From an uncultured Methanobrevibacter sp. (lineage in GTDB: Archaea; Methanobacteriota; Methanobacteria; Methanobacteriales; Methanobacteriaceae): a DNA stretch of 54,335 bases. Positions 8,003-16,618 of this stretch are shown here, in pieces (positions within the stretch are counted from its first letter, which is position 1; the number at the start of each line of letters is the position of its first letter). The notes under the pieces were generated by a model. That model did not search any database and was not told where the DNA came from. It saw nothing but the letters and a program-made list of their open reading frames with translations. The stretch lies in contig NZ_CALDKF010000056.1 of the NCBI RefSeq assembly GCF_937898925.1, positions 1 through 54,335 of the forward strand, written 5' to 3'. A program made the translations under genes and the position numbers.

Positions 8003-10708
8003 ATGGAAAATCAGAAAGTTAAAACAATATTAAAATCTGTGGTTATCATAGCAATATTGTTTGTTTTGGTTTTTGGTCTTAGGGCTCAAGCTGCTGATAT
8101 TGGCGGAGTTCCAAATGAACTTAAAGCAAATTATATGGATGCTGATGGTCTTCCTTATTTCAGTGAAATGGACTCATACTTTAACTTAAGGATGACTCAG
8201 GATTATATGGATCATGGATATTTTGGTGATACTTTAGTAAATGGTTCTGGTTGGGATATGCATTCATACTATCCATCAGGAAGGGATGTAGGGTCCTATC
8301 AGCCGATGATTGCATATGTTACATCATTCTTATATGGAATAGTGAATATGTTCCAAGACATGTCCCTTAAGGAAGTGGCATTTTGGACTGGTGCATTAAT
8401 TTCATCATTTGCTGTTATTCCTGTTTACATATTCACAAGAAGAATAACCAATGATTATGGGGCAATTGCAGCTACCTTGATTGTAGCTTTAGGTCCTAAT
8501 TATATTACACACACATTTGCAGGATTTTTCGATACAGATATGTTTAACGTAACCTTGCCTTTATTCTTCATACTCTTCTTTGTTGAAGCGGTTAAAAGCG
8601 ATAAATTGGTTCATAGGGTAATATTTGCAATTTTATCTGTTATCACTATTGGTATTTATTCCCTTTCATGGACTGGGTATATGTTTTATCCTGCGGTAAT
8701 GATAATTGTGATGATAGTGTTCTTCATATTATGTTTCTATCTGGACATTGAAGTATTGGAACCATTTAAAAATTATAGTAATAAGCTAAGCTGGTTGGTT
8801 AACCAAAAAGAATTGTTCCCAGTAGTTTTAATTGTTGTTTTAGGTGCTATCGGCTTATTGTTCACAGTTGGAATAGGTGGTATACTAGACGCTATATCCG
8901 GCCTTACTGGAGGTTTCTCACTTTTATCCACTGCAAATGATGTATGGCCTAACGTATTTATTTCTGTTGCAGAGATGCAAAGGCCTAACCTTTTAGCTGG
9001 TGGACTTCCAGGAGCATTTTTAGCAAACACAAGCGGTATCATAAATGGGGTTGGTGGAATAGTTGCATTCTTCGGTGTTTTATTGGTCTTATTCACTTTC
9101 ATACAAAGATTGCTCAGATTAAGATCTGTAAAGGTTAAAGGAGATTCATCAAAACCACATAAATCTAAACGTAAAGCTACTTCTGTAAGAAAAGAACAAG
9201 ACAGATTCAGAATTTCCCTTAAAGACATTGGTTCTTTCGGTTCAACTGATGAAATCAATAAAAGCAAACGTTTGAATGTACTTTACTTAAGCTTATTCCT
9301 TGTATGGATTCTTGCATCTGCAGCAGCAGTAACTCAAGGTACAAGGTTTATTCAGGTATTGGTTGTTCCTATGGGTATCTGTGCAGGTATCTTTGTAGGA
9401 TATGCAGTTGATTATGTCAAAGCAAATGTTGATGATGACAGAACTTTATTCTTGATAGCTATTGTATGTTCATTCTTGATTGCATTCCCAATTAGTCAAA
9501 TAGGTTATGCTGTTGATAATGCTTTAATGATAGGTTCAATCGTATTTGTTGCTCTTGTAGTTATTTCTGGAGTATTCATCTACCTTAGAAAATCTATTAG
9601 GGACTCAGATGTGTCCATTAAAAAGGCATTGGTTGTTGTATTGATCACTTTAGCTTTAGTGTCTCCAACTGTTTGTGGTGCTTACCAGACTACTGCTCTC
9701 ACAGTTCCTGGTTCAAGTGACCCAATATGGAATGCTATGGACTATGTTAAGGAAAACACCACTAACGATACAGTTATCATTTCCTGGTGGGACTTCGGTT
9801 ACCTATTCCAAATTGCATCTGACCATCCAACTTCTTTCGATGGGGGTTCTCAGTCAGGGGACCGTGCATACTGGGTAGGTAAAGCATTGACTACTTCGGA
9901 TTTCGCCCAATCTAAAGGAATCTTGCAGATGTTGGGAACTACCGGTAGCAATGCTTCTGAGTTATTATGCAATTACACAGGAAGCAATGTAACTGCAGTT
10001 GATGCATTGGACAAGACATTAGGCATGAGTAGGGAAAATGCTAAATCAACTTTAGTCAAAGACTATAATTTAACTGAAAGCCAAGCAAGTGCTGTTGTAA
10101 AACAGTCACACCCATCCAATCCGAATAATGTTGCATTTGTTTTAAGTTCAGACATGATTCAAAAAGCTGGATGGTGGTCCTACTTCGGTTCATGGAACTT
10201 TGATACATTAGACAGTACTAACTATCAATATTATGTGGCTCCAAATTATGTTACAATCAAGCCTAACTCTCAAGGCAGCATTACAGTTTTAAATGAGAGC
10301 AATGTCTTATACAATGCTGAAGTAAAAAGAGGATCTAATGGTACTAATCAAACCACTGCTCAAATGACTGCTGTTTGGGCTAACAATGGTAGTAAAGTCA
10401 ACTTAAACGGTACTGATTATAACCCTCTCAAAGCAAGTAATCTTGTTGCTATTGAAGACGGCTACTTAACTGTAAACAAGACCTTGGATAAAAACGGAAA
10501 TTTCACATTATACCTTTTAAGTTCCGATAATGAGTACACTGCCATATTAATGGATAATGAACTTAAAGACTCTGTCTTTACCAGATTATTCCTATTAGGT
10601 GGTGTAGGCCAAGACACCTTTACAATAAGTGACATGCAAGATGGAGTTGCTACTTGGACCATCAATAATGGTGCTTCAAGTTCTGATAACGCAGATTCTA
10701 ATGCATAG
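8003..10708 (+). CDS. aglB: Dolichyl-phosphooligosaccharide protein glycotransferase AglB (Stt3 family)
   Basis: Catalytic subunit of archaeal N-glycosylation; it moves a lipid-linked glycan onto Asn in N-X-S/T on the outer face of the membrane. 901 residues: a signal-anchor at 10-31, about a dozen hydrophobic segments to about residue 570, and a soluble C-terminal domain. The catalytic acidic motifs are EMDSYF in the first loop and FDTDMFN near residue 175. The hallmark WWDxG is present as WWDFGY at 595-600. The C-terminal domain itself has several N-X-S/T sites. It is monocistronic, with a double hairpin downstream. Candidate acceptor proteins in this window include the Asn-rich protein at 25760. 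Confidence 0.95.
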   Translation: MENQKVKTILKSVVIIAILFVLVFGLRAQAADIGGVPNELKANYMDADGLPYFSEMDSYFNLRMTQDYMDHGYFGDTLVNGSGWDMHSYYPSGRDVGSYQPMIAYVTSFLYGIVNMFQDMSLKEVAFWTGALISSFAVIPVYIFTRRITNDYGAIAATLIVALGPNYITHTFAGFFDTDMFNVTLPLFFILFFVEAVKSDKLVHRVIFAILSVITIGIYSLSWTGYMFYPAVMIIVMIVFFILCFYLDIEVLEPFKNYSNKLSWLVNQKELFPVVLIVVLGAIGLLFTVGIGGILDAISGLTGGFSLLSTANDVWPNVFISVAEMQRPNLLAGGLPGAFLANTSGIINGVGGIVAFFGVLLVLFTFIQRLLRLRSVKVKGDSSKPHKSKRKATSVRKEQDRFRISLKDIGSFGSTDEINKSKRLNVLYLSLFLVWILASAAAVTQGTRFIQVLVVPMGICAGIFVGYAVDYVKANVDDDRTLFLIAIVCSFLIAFPISQIGYAVDNALMIGSIVFVALVVISGVFIYLRKSIRDSDVSIKKALVVVLITLALVSPTVCGAYQTTALTVPGSSDPIWNAMDYVKENTTNDTVIISWWDFGYLFQIASDHPTSFDGGSQSGDRAYWVGKALTTSDFAQSKGILQMLGTTGSNASELLCNYTGSNVTAVDALDKTLGMSRENAKSTLVKDYNLTESQASAVVKQSHPSNPNNVAFVLSSDMIQKAGWWSYFGSWNFDTLDSTNYQYYVAPNYVTIKPNSQGSITVLNESNVLYNAEVKRGSNGTNQTTAQMTAVWANNGSKVNLNGTDYNPLKASNLVAIEDGYLTVNKTLDKNGNFTLYLLSSDNEYTAILMDNELKDSVFTRLFLLGGVGQDTFTISDMQDGVATWTINNGASSSDNADSNA

Positions 10709-10710
10709 TG

Positions 10711-10729
10711 ACATAACGTTTAGTTATGT
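10711..10729 (+). terminator. First hairpin after aglB
   Basis: ACATAAC at 10711-10717 pairs with GTTATGT at 10723-10729 across a 5-nt loop, two bases after the stop. There is no T-tract directly after it; the stronger hairpin at 10753 may do the work. Confidence 0.35.
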
Positions 10730-10752
10730 TTAAAATTTAAAATGGAGTTAAG

Positions 10753-10822
10753 GTTATAATTAAAACTGTCCATTAGTTTTTCTTATAACTCTTTAACTTT
10801 TTTCTTTTTTTTTTAATCATTG
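10753..10822 (+). terminator. Two-part hairpin plus long T-tract after aglB
   Basis: GTTATAA (10753-10759) pairs with TTATAAC (10783-10789). Inside it AAAACT (10762-10767) pairs with AGTTTT (10775-10780), making 13 pairs around a 7-nt loop. TCTTTAACTTTTTT and then a run of T follow. It has the shape of an intrinsic terminator. Confidence 0.6.
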
Positions 10823-10942
10823 CTATCTTTTTGCAATTTAGTTTCTTATTTTACCGCATATTTTATATGTTAAAAATACAAAATTTATATTATAATAAAA
10901 TATTTGCATTTTTCAATTTTCTAATAATGGCATCATAAAATT

Positions 10943-11019
10943 GATTATTAGATGATTATTAGATGATTATTAGATGATTATTAGATGATTATTAGATGAT
11001 TATTGGATGATTATTAGAT
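10943..11019 (+). repeat. 11-bp tandem repeat, seven copies, upstream of the DRG GTPase
   Basis: GATTATTAGAT is repeated seven times head to tail; only copy six differs (GATTATTGGAT). The period is close to one helical turn, so each copy shows the same DNA face. The array ends 51 bp before the ATG at 11070, between the TATA-like sequences near 10890 and the gene. Confidence 0.95.
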
Positions 11020-11069
11020 TATTTCAAAATTAATTCTTATTTCGTAATAAATTATTTATTGGGGAGTTT

Positions 11070-12164
11070 ATGTCTATAGAAGAAAAAATAAAAGCTATTG
11101 AAGAGGAAATTCAAAAGACACCTTATAATAAAGCTACTTCTCACCATATAGGTAAATTAAAGGCTAAGATTTCAAAGCTTAAGGAAGAACAGATTAAAAG
11201 AAGTAGTGGTGGATCCAAAGGTGAAGGGTTCCACATTAAAAAGAGTGGGGATGCTACAGCGGTTTTGGTAGGTTTCCCATCTGTAGGTAAATCTACATTG
11301 CTTAATGAATTAACCAATGCTGAAAGTAAGGTTGGAGCTTATCAATTCACTACTTTAGAAATTATTCCTGGAGTTATGGAATATAATAATGCTCAAATTC
11401 AAATTTTTGATATTCCCGGAATCATTACTGGTGCTGCTGGAGGTAAAGGTAGAGGTAAAGAGATCCTATCTGTTGCAAGAACTGCAGACTTGATTATCGT
11501 GGTATTGGATACACTTAATCCGCAGCATTTGAATGTTATCTTAAAGGAGCTTGATAATGTAGGTGTAAGGCCAAATCAAACCAAGCCAGATGTTAGAATC
11601 AAAAAGACACGTAAAGGTGGAGTCAATGTTTCCACAACAGTTCCTTTAACCTATTTGGATGAGAAAACCATCAGATCAATCATCAATGAATATGGAATTC
11701 ACAATGCAGATGTATTATTTAGGGATGATGTAACAATTGACCAGTTCATTGATGTTATTGAAGACAATAAGTCCTATGTCCCTATGATGATTCTTTTGAA
11801 TAAGGTGGATTTGGTTGACCTTGATTATCTAAAGGAACTTCAAAAGGAAATTCCTGAATTCATACCTATTTCTGCAGATAAGAAACTCAATATTGATGCG
11901 CTTAAAGAGGAAATATTCGATCGTGTAGACTTAATTAGAGTTTATTTAAAACCACAAGGTAGAAAAGCGGATATGGAAGATCCATTGGTTATCAGAAGAG
12001 GATCTACAGTTATTGATGCATGTGAAAAATTGCACAGAGAGTTTGTTAAAAACTTTAGGCATGCTAAGATTTGGGGAACTTCAGTTAAATTCCCAGGTCA
12101 AAAGGTAGGTCCAGACCATGTCTTGGAAGACGAGGATGTTTTGCGTATAATCCTTAAGAAATAA
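11070..12164 (+). CDS. DRG-family GTP-binding protein (OBG/Rbg type)
   Basis: 364 residues. An N-terminal basic helical region (1-55) is followed by the GTPase domain with G1 GFPSVGKST (68-76), G3 DIPGI preceded by the TTLEIIPG switch, and G4 NKVDL. An inserted segment resembling the S5D2L domain lies within the GTPase domain, and a C-terminal TGS domain of about 75 residues ends in DEDVLRIILKK. DRG proteins are conserved in archaea and eukaryotes and are linked to ribosomes and stalled translation. The start ATG has GGGGAG upstream. The next gene begins 7-16 nt after the stop, so they probably form one transcript. Confidence 0.93.
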   Translation: MSIEEKIKAIEEEIQKTPYNKATSHHIGKLKAKISKLKEEQIKRSSGGSKGEGFHIKKSGDATAVLVGFPSVGKSTLLNELTNAESKVGAYQFTTLEIIPGVMEYNNAQIQIFDIPGIITGAAGGKGRGKEILSVARTADLIIVVLDTLNPQHLNVILKELDNVGVRPNQTKPDVRIKKTRKGGVNVSTTVPLTYLDEKTIRSIINEYGIHNADVLFRDDVTIDQFIDVIEDNKSYVPMMILLNKVDLVDLDYLKELQKEIPEFIPISADKKLNIDALKEEIFDRVDLIRVYLKPQGRKADMEDPLVIRRGSTVIDACEKLHREFVKNFRHAKIWGTSVKFPGQKVGPDHVLEDEDVLRIILKK

Positions 12165-12180
12165 TATTGCAGTGTTTAGC

Positions 12181-12762
12181 ATGTCTATTTTAGATGATTT
12201 ATCCAAAGATACAGTTATTTTCATTTCAGGCACTCCTTGTACTGGCAAAACAACTGTTGCAAGTGATTTGAATGATTACCTATCTAGCAATGGATTTCAT
12301 TCAAGACTCATTAAGGTAAATGATTTTGCAATTGACAATGACTTGGTTTTAGGTGAAGATCCTGATAAGCTTTATAAAGTCATTGACATTGATGGATTGA
12401 ATGAATGCTTGAATGAAGAAATCGATCAAAGAAGCAATTGCATTCTCATAGTGGAAGGTCATTTATCTCATCTTTGTGAAGGTGCAGATAAAATGATTGT
12501 TCTTCGTTTAAATCCATCCATTCTTAAAAATAGGCTTGAAGAAAGGGATTATGCAGAGTCTAAAATTCAAGAAAACCTTGAAGCAGAATCATTGGCGGTC
12601 TGCTCAGCAGAAGCTTATGAGATTTATGGTGATAAAACCAATGAAATAGATGCAAGCGACAAGTCTGTTGAAGAGATTCGAGATTTGATAATAGCTATTG
12701 CATCTGATAAAATGGATTGCCCTGTTGGTTCAATTGATTTTATGGAATGGCTTTTGGAATAA
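12181..12762 (+). CDS. Fap7/AK6-like P-loop kinase
   Basis: A 193-residue P-loop protein opening with ISGTPCTGKTT (Walker A, about 16-25) and containing VEGHLSHL, a lid-like RLEERDYAESKIQENLEAE and a C-terminal MEWLLE. This is the layout of adenylate kinase 6/Fap7, an ATPase with adenylate kinase activity used in late small-subunit ribosome assembly, and it fits the ribosome-linked neighbours. The start is ambiguous: ATG 12181 matches the usual short N-terminus, but GTG 12172 in the same frame has a comparable weak ribosome site. Confidence 0.8.
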   Translation: MSILDDLSKDTVIFISGTPCTGKTTVASDLNDYLSSNGFHSRLIKVNDFAIDNDLVLGEDPDKLYKVIDIDGLNECLNEEIDQRSNCILIVEGHLSHLCEGADKMIVLRLNPSILKNRLEERDYAESKIQENLEAESLAVCSAEAYEIYGDKTNEIDASDKSVEEIRDLIIAIASDKMDCPVGSIDFMEWLLE

Positions 12763-13063
12763 TTTTTTCATTGTTATTCCCATATCATTTTCATATGTCT
12801 TGAACCTTAAATTTTAAAAATAATTAATTTATTCCTACTATTTTTGTCTTATTTTTATAATATTATATATAATATAGAAAACCTTTTTATATAATAAAAA
12901 ACATATCTTATCTTAATATTCCTCTTGTACTATTATATTATAGGAATATTTATTTAATTACTTTATTTTTACATTGCTTAAAATGTGATTTCTCATCAAA
13001 ATCTACTTTTATTTAAGCAATAAGTTATTTTAAAGAGTTATACTATGTATGAGAGGAGTATCT
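12763..13063 (+). promoter_or_regulatory. AT-rich gap with promoter for the translation cluster
   Basis: No gene seen. A good BRE/TATA-like element, AAAACCTTTTTATATAATA, lies at about 12878-12896 and would start transcription near 12915-12920. That implies a leader of roughly 145 nt before the Rnp4 gene. Confidence 0.45.
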
Positions 13064-13435
13064 ATGGCTAGAGGAAAAAAACCTGATTGGATGATTGAGA
13101 TAGCTCAAGAAAGGATGAATATTCTTTTTAATCGTGCAGAAAAGGAATATAAAGAACATCCTGAAAGATCTCATCGTTATGTTGAGCTTGCTCGAAAGAT
13201 TTCCAAAAAGTACAATACAAAAATTCCTCAAGTCTGGGGACGAAGATACTGTAAAAATTGTTACAAGTTTTTGGTTCCCGGTCACAACTGCGCTGTCCGG
13301 CTAATTAATAATGAAATTAATATTTATTGTGGCGAGTGTGGCCATATCATGAAAATTCCTTACATCAGGGAAAAAAAGTTAAAAAGGAGAGCTAAAATTG
13401 ACTCTTACACTTTCAAAAAAAGAGATTATGAATGA
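13064..13435 (+). CDS. rnp4: Ribonuclease P protein component 4 (Rpp21/Rpr2)
   Basis: Protein subunit of archaeal RNase P, which trims the 5' leader of precursor tRNA; it pairs with Rpp29. 123 residues: a basic helical N-terminus and a zinc ribbon C63-x2-C66 ... C89-x2-C92 (RYCKNCYKFL, YCGECGHIM). The start is ATG 13064 because GAGAGGAG lies at 13051-13058; an upstream in-frame ATG at 13049 overlaps that site and is rejected. Its 3' end overlaps the next gene by 38 nt. Confidence 0.93.
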   Translation: MARGKKPDWMIEIAQERMNILFNRAEKEYKEHPERSHRYVELARKISKKYNTKIPQVWGRRYCKNCYKFLVPGHNCAVRLINNEINIYCGECGHIMKIPYIREKKLKRRAKIDSYTFKKRDYE

Positions 13436-13664
13436 AGCTCGTTCCGCTATGACAATAAATATTGGAAAAGCTGGTGTTAATGACAATGTTATTGAAGAGA
13501 TTAAACGTCAGTTAAAATCCAATCCTATTATTAAATTACGATTTGCTAAAAATGTAGCAAGAAATAAAGATGATTTAATAAGCAACATTGTTGAAGGCAC
13601 TAAATCCCAACTTATTGACGTTAGAGGAAATGTTGCTGTTATTTATAAAAAGCAATCCAATTAG
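13398..13664 (+). CDS. CRM/YhbY-domain RNA-binding protein
   Basis: 88 residues with the whole CRM fold: helix LSKKEIMNEARSAM, the GxxG-like loop NIGKAGVND, helix NVIEEIKRQLKS, the strand IKLRFA and the end DVRGNVAVIYKK. YhbY proteins bind pre-50S ribosomal particles, and archaeal members are inferred to do the same. The TTG start at 13398 is set by GGAGA at 13386-13390 inside the end of rnp4, so translation is coupled. A structured leader begins in its last codons. Confidence 0.88.
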   Translation: MTLTLSKKEIMNEARSAMTINIGKAGVNDNVIEEIKRQLKSNPIIKLRFAKNVARNKDDLISNIVEGTKSQLIDVRGNVAVIYKKQSN

Positions 13665-13718
13665 ATTATTCGCTTAGAGTTACAGACACCAGTCTTAGGT
13701 GAGTAAGAGAATTGGATT
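13654..13718 (+). promoter_or_regulatory. Nested hairpins before the S19e gene
   Basis: AATCCAATT (13654-13662) pairs with AATTGGATT (13710-13718). Inside, CTTA (13673-13676) faces TAAG (13704-13707), and AGAC-acca-GTCT (13684-13695) closes the tip. The structure spans the end of the CRM gene and most of the gap to the S19e ribosome site (TTGGAG, about 13732-13737). It could be an RNA leader read by a ribosomal protein. This is inference from base pairing only. Confidence 0.4.
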
Positions 13719-13745
13719 AGACACATATTAATTGGAGAAAATTAT

Positions 13746-14186
13746 ATGACAACTGTATTTGATGTTCCTGCAGAGTTATTAATTAATACTGTTGCAGATG
13801 AATTTAGAGATAATAATGATAAAATTGTTGCCCCTGAATGGACAAAACTTGTTAAAACTGGTGTTCACAAAGAAAGAAAACCAGAAAACATCGACTGGTG
13901 GTATGTAAGATGCGCTTCTATCTTAAGAAGAGTTTATATTGATGGACCAGTTGGAGTAAGAAGTTTAAGAACCTTCTACGGTGGTAAAAAAGACAGAGGA
14001 GTTAACCCTGAAAAATTCAGAAAAGGTAGTGGCTCTATTGTAAGAGTAGCTTTACATCAATTAGAAGATGCAGGTTACGTAGAAAAAGTCGATGCTGGAA
14101 GAATTATTACTCCAGAAGGTAGATCTTTCTTAGATAATACTTCTGCTGAATTAATTAAAGATATTCCAGAACTTTCAAAATATTAG
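13746..14186 (+). CDS. rps19e: Small-subunit ribosomal protein S19e (eS19)
   Basis: 146 residues, full length. The eS19 signature is clear: WTKLVKTGVHKER, the IDWWYVRCASILRRVYIDGPVGV block, YGGKKDRG, GSIVRVALHQLEDAGYVEK and a C-terminal ITPEGRSFLD. It is a winged-helix ribosomal protein found only in archaea and eukaryotes and is needed for 30S/40S maturation. The start ATG has TTGGAG nine bases upstream. Confidence 0.97.
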   Translation: MTTVFDVPAELLINTVADEFRDNNDKIVAPEWTKLVKTGVHKERKPENIDWWYVRCASILRRVYIDGPVGVRSLRTFYGGKKDRGVNPEKFRKGSGSIVRVALHQLEDAGYVEKVDAGRIITPEGRSFLDNTSAELIKDIPELSKY

Positions 14187-14278
14187 GTAGAATTAATTAG
14201 AATTAATCATGGAATATTTTTGATGATTATTTAATGGTTGATTCAATGAAAAATATTTAAATTAATGGGGTTTTTATT

Positions 14279-14644
14279 ATGAGTGAACTTGATGAAATAC
14301 GCAAAAGACGTATGGCTGAATTACAACAACAAGCAGCTATGAATGCTGACCCACAGCAATTGGCTCAGCAACAAATGCTAGAGCAGCAAGCGGCTCAACA
14401 AAAACAAGCAGAAATGGAAGCTCAGTTAAAGCAAGCTATGAAACAGATTTTGACTCCTGAGGCTCGTGGAAGATTAGATAATCTTAGATTAACTAAACCT
14501 GAACTCGTTCAAAATATTGAAATCCAATTGCTTCAATCAGCTCAAGCAGGTTCTCTTAGAGGAAAAGTAACTGATGAACAGCTTAAAGTTTTACTTAAAA
14601 ATCTCATGGGTCAAAAAAGAGAAATCCACATTACAAGAAGGTAA
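14279..14644 (+). CDS. DNA-binding protein of the PDCD5 family
   Basis: 121 residues: a Gln/Ala-rich N-terminal helix (15-50) followed by the PDCD5 core, ILTPEARGRLDNLRLTKPELVQNIE and a LKVLLKNL helix. Archaeal PDCD5 homologues are described as double-stranded DNA binding and possibly chaperonin- or prefoldin-linked; the cellular role is not settled. It lies in the S19e-L39e block conserved in euryarchaea. The start ATG follows a GGGG-containing site. Confidence 0.92.
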   Translation: MSELDEIRKRRMAELQQQAAMNADPQQLAQQQMLEQQAAQQKQAEMEAQLKQAMKQILTPEARGRLDNLRLTKPELVQNIEIQLLQSAQAGSLRGKVTDEQLKVLLKNLMGQKREIHITRR

Positions 14645-14664
14645 TTGGATAGTGATTTGGTAAA

Positions 14665-15249
14665 ATGAAAGCTTGTGTTCTTTATAGCGGTGGCAAAGAC
14701 AGTTCATTGATGGGAATTATCCTTGACAAATTAGGATTTGATGTTGAACTCGTTACTGCTAACTTCGGCGTTTATGATTCATTTCATCCAGCTCAAAAAT
14801 CTGCAGAGTCCATTGGCTTAAAGCATAAGGTTTTAGATTTGGACATTTCCATTCTGGAAAAAGCTGTTGATATGATTATGGAAGATGGATTTCCTAATGA
14901 TGGAATAAAGTATCTTCACGAAGCTGTTGTTGAGGAAGTTGCAAATCATTACGAACTTGTTGCCGATGGCACAAGAAGGGATGACAAGACTCCTAAGCTC
15001 AACAGAAATCAAATCAGAAGCCTGGAGGACAGAAAAGATATTCAATATATGAATCTTGATAGTTTCGGCTACAAGACCATCAATTATCTTGTGGATAATC
15101 TTTTTGAATTGAAGCATGAAAAGAGCAACAAGGATACCAGTTCAGATTATGAGGTTGAAATCCGCTTATTGATTGATAAAAAAGGAGGAAATTCCTCAGA
15201 TATTTTCCCAGAACATTATCAAACTAATGTTATTGGACTAAAGAAATAA
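14665..15249 (+). CDS. PP-loop ATP-pyrophosphatase family protein
   Basis: 194 residues. The adenine-nucleotide alpha-hydrolase PP-loop SGGKDS is at residues 8-13, followed by TANFGVYDSF, and a second conserved part GTRRDDKTPKL near the middle. PP-loop enzymes adenylate a carbonyl or RNA base (tRNA thiolation, amide formation). Position among translation genes suggests RNA or ribosome modification, but the substrate is unknown. No zinc-finger cysteines typical of TtcA are seen. Confidence 0.8.
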   Translation: MKACVLYSGGKDSSLMGIILDKLGFDVELVTANFGVYDSFHPAQKSAESIGLKHKVLDLDISILEKAVDMIMEDGFPNDGIKYLHEAVVEEVANHYELVADGTRRDDKTPKLNRNQIRSLEDRKDIQYMNLDSFGYKTINYLVDNLFELKHEKSNKDTSSDYEVEIRLLIDKKGGNSSDIFPEHYQTNVIGLKK

Positions 15250-15340
15250 ATCAAACCGGATTTAAGTTGTTATCGATATCATTTAAAATTAATTAAATTA
15301 TTTTTCAAAATATCAAATTTATTATATTCGCGGTGAAAAA

Positions 15341-15496
15341 ATGAGTAGAAATAAACCATTAGCTAAAAAATTAAGAATGGCTAAAGCTAATAAACAAAAC
15401 AGAAGAATCCCTATTTGGGCTTATTCTAAAACTCAACGTAAATTAAGATACAGACCTAAACCTAGACATTGGAGAAGAAATGATCTTAAAATATAG
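15341..15496 (+). CDS. rpl39e: Large-subunit ribosomal protein L39e
   Basis: Only 51 residues, beginning MSRNKPLAKKLRMAKANKQN. It has the unmistakable L39e pattern: PLAKKLR, then RIPIWAYSKT, then RHWRRNDLKI at the very end. It lines the peptide exit tunnel in archaeal and eukaryotic ribosomes. Start ATG 15341 has GGTG six bases upstream, and the stop TAG at 15494-15496 merges with the ribosome site of L31e. Confidence 0.97.
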   Translation: MSRNKPLAKKLRMAKANKQNRRIPIWAYSKTQRKLRYRPKPRHWRRNDLKI

Positions 15497-15507
15497 GGGT
15501 GTTTAAT

Positions 15508-15768
15508 ATGGCAGAAGAATTAGAAAGAACTTATGTTATTCCACTTAGAAAAGTTAAAAATGTAAAAAGAACTATCAGAGCTCCTAGAGCTATCAGAGAA
15601 GTTCAAAACTTTTTAATGAAACATATGAAAGCGGAAGAAGTTAAACTTGATGCTTCTATTAATGAATTTATTTGGGAAAGAGGAATTCAAAAAATTCCAT
15701 CTAAAGTAAAAGTAAACGCTGTAAAAGATGAAGAAGGTGTTGTTAAAGCAACTTTAGCAGAAAACTAA
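15508..15768 (+). CDS. rpl31e: Large-subunit ribosomal protein L31e
   Basis: 86 residues from ATG 15508, chosen because AGGGGTG at 15495-15501 is correctly spaced; a GTG at 15499 lies inside that site. L31e features are RTYVIPLRKVKNVKRTIRAPRAI, the KLDASINEFIWERGI core and SKVKVNAVKDEEG. It sits at the rim of the exit tunnel, next to L39e in the ribosome as in the genome. Confidence 0.96.
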   Translation: MAEELERTYVIPLRKVKNVKRTIRAPRAIREVQNFLMKHMKAEEVKLDASINEFIWERGIQKIPSKVKVNAVKDEEGVVKATLAEN

Positions 15769-15837
15769 TTTTGCTATGACTATATTTAATCATCTTTTCA
15801 ATCTATTAAGAATTAAAATTTATATAAGGAATAAAAT

Positions 15838-16515
15838 ATGCTTAAAAGAATAAATTTAACTGGAAATCCTAATTTAGGAGTTTACATATCCGTTAATGAT
15901 GAAGTAGCTATTGTTCCTTTTAATCTTCCTACTGAAATGGAACCTGTGATGAAAGAGGCGCTTGAAGTCGATTTGATTAGAACTTCCATTGCAGGATGCA
16001 ATTTGAATGGAGTTCTCGCTACTGGAAATTCTAATGGTTTTGTTGTTTCTCCACACACAACTGATAGGGAAATGGAACTTTTAGAGGATGCCGGGCTTAA
16101 TGTTGCAAGACTTCCTGGAAAATATACTGCAGTGGGAAATATCCTTGCAGTAAACGATTATGGTGCTATGGCAGGTCCAAACATTAAGGAAGAAACTATC
16201 AAAGTCATTGAAGATACCTTAAAGGTTCCTGTAGAAATATACCAATTCGCTGATTCCAAAATTGTCGGTTCAGCAAGTATAGTTACCAATAAGGGTGCTC
16301 TTTTACATAGAGATACCTTATCCAATGAACTTGAACATGTTGAAGAGTTCTTTAAGGTTGAAGGAAATATTGGAACTGTATGCAAAGGTATGCCTCTTGT
16401 AGGTGCATGTGGTATCGCTAACTCTAATGGAGTTATGGTTGGAGAACATACCACTGGTCCTGAAATGGCTAGAATCGAAGAGGCTTTAGGCTTTTTGGAT
16501 TTCGGTGATTTTTAA
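15838..16515 (+). CDS. eif6: Translation initiation factor 6 (aIF6)
   Basis: 225 residues, full length for the pentein-fold aIF6, which binds L14e/L24e and keeps the large subunit from joining early. Recognised by repeated segments such as GNPNLGVYI, NDEVAIVP, LVATGNSNG-like VLATGNSNG, NDYGAMAGP, ASIVTNKGALLH and CGIANSNGVMVGEHTTGPE. A TATA-like stretch at 15818-15828 lies too close to the ATG for a normal start site, so it is more likely read from the upstream genes. The L39e-L31e-aIF6-LX order is conserved in archaea. Confidence 0.96.
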   Translation: MLKRINLTGNPNLGVYISVNDEVAIVPFNLPTEMEPVMKEALEVDLIRTSIAGCNLNGVLATGNSNGFVVSPHTTDREMELLEDAGLNVARLPGKYTAVGNILAVNDYGAMAGPNIKEETIKVIEDTLKVPVEIYQFADSKIVGSASIVTNKGALLHRDTLSNELEHVEEFFKVEGNIGTVCKGMPLVGACGIANSNGVMVGEHTTGPEMARIEEALGFLDFGDF

Positions 16516-16618
16516 TTTCATCATAGTTTAAGGATATGTTGTGTTAATTGATTATTTTCATTAAATATTCGATTATATGTCAGATGATTAATTATAGTAT
16601 TATTAGGAAGGGATTCTT

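Noticed and set aside
10943..11019. CRISPR array
   Set aside because: The 11-bp units are contiguous without spacers, and no cas genes are present.
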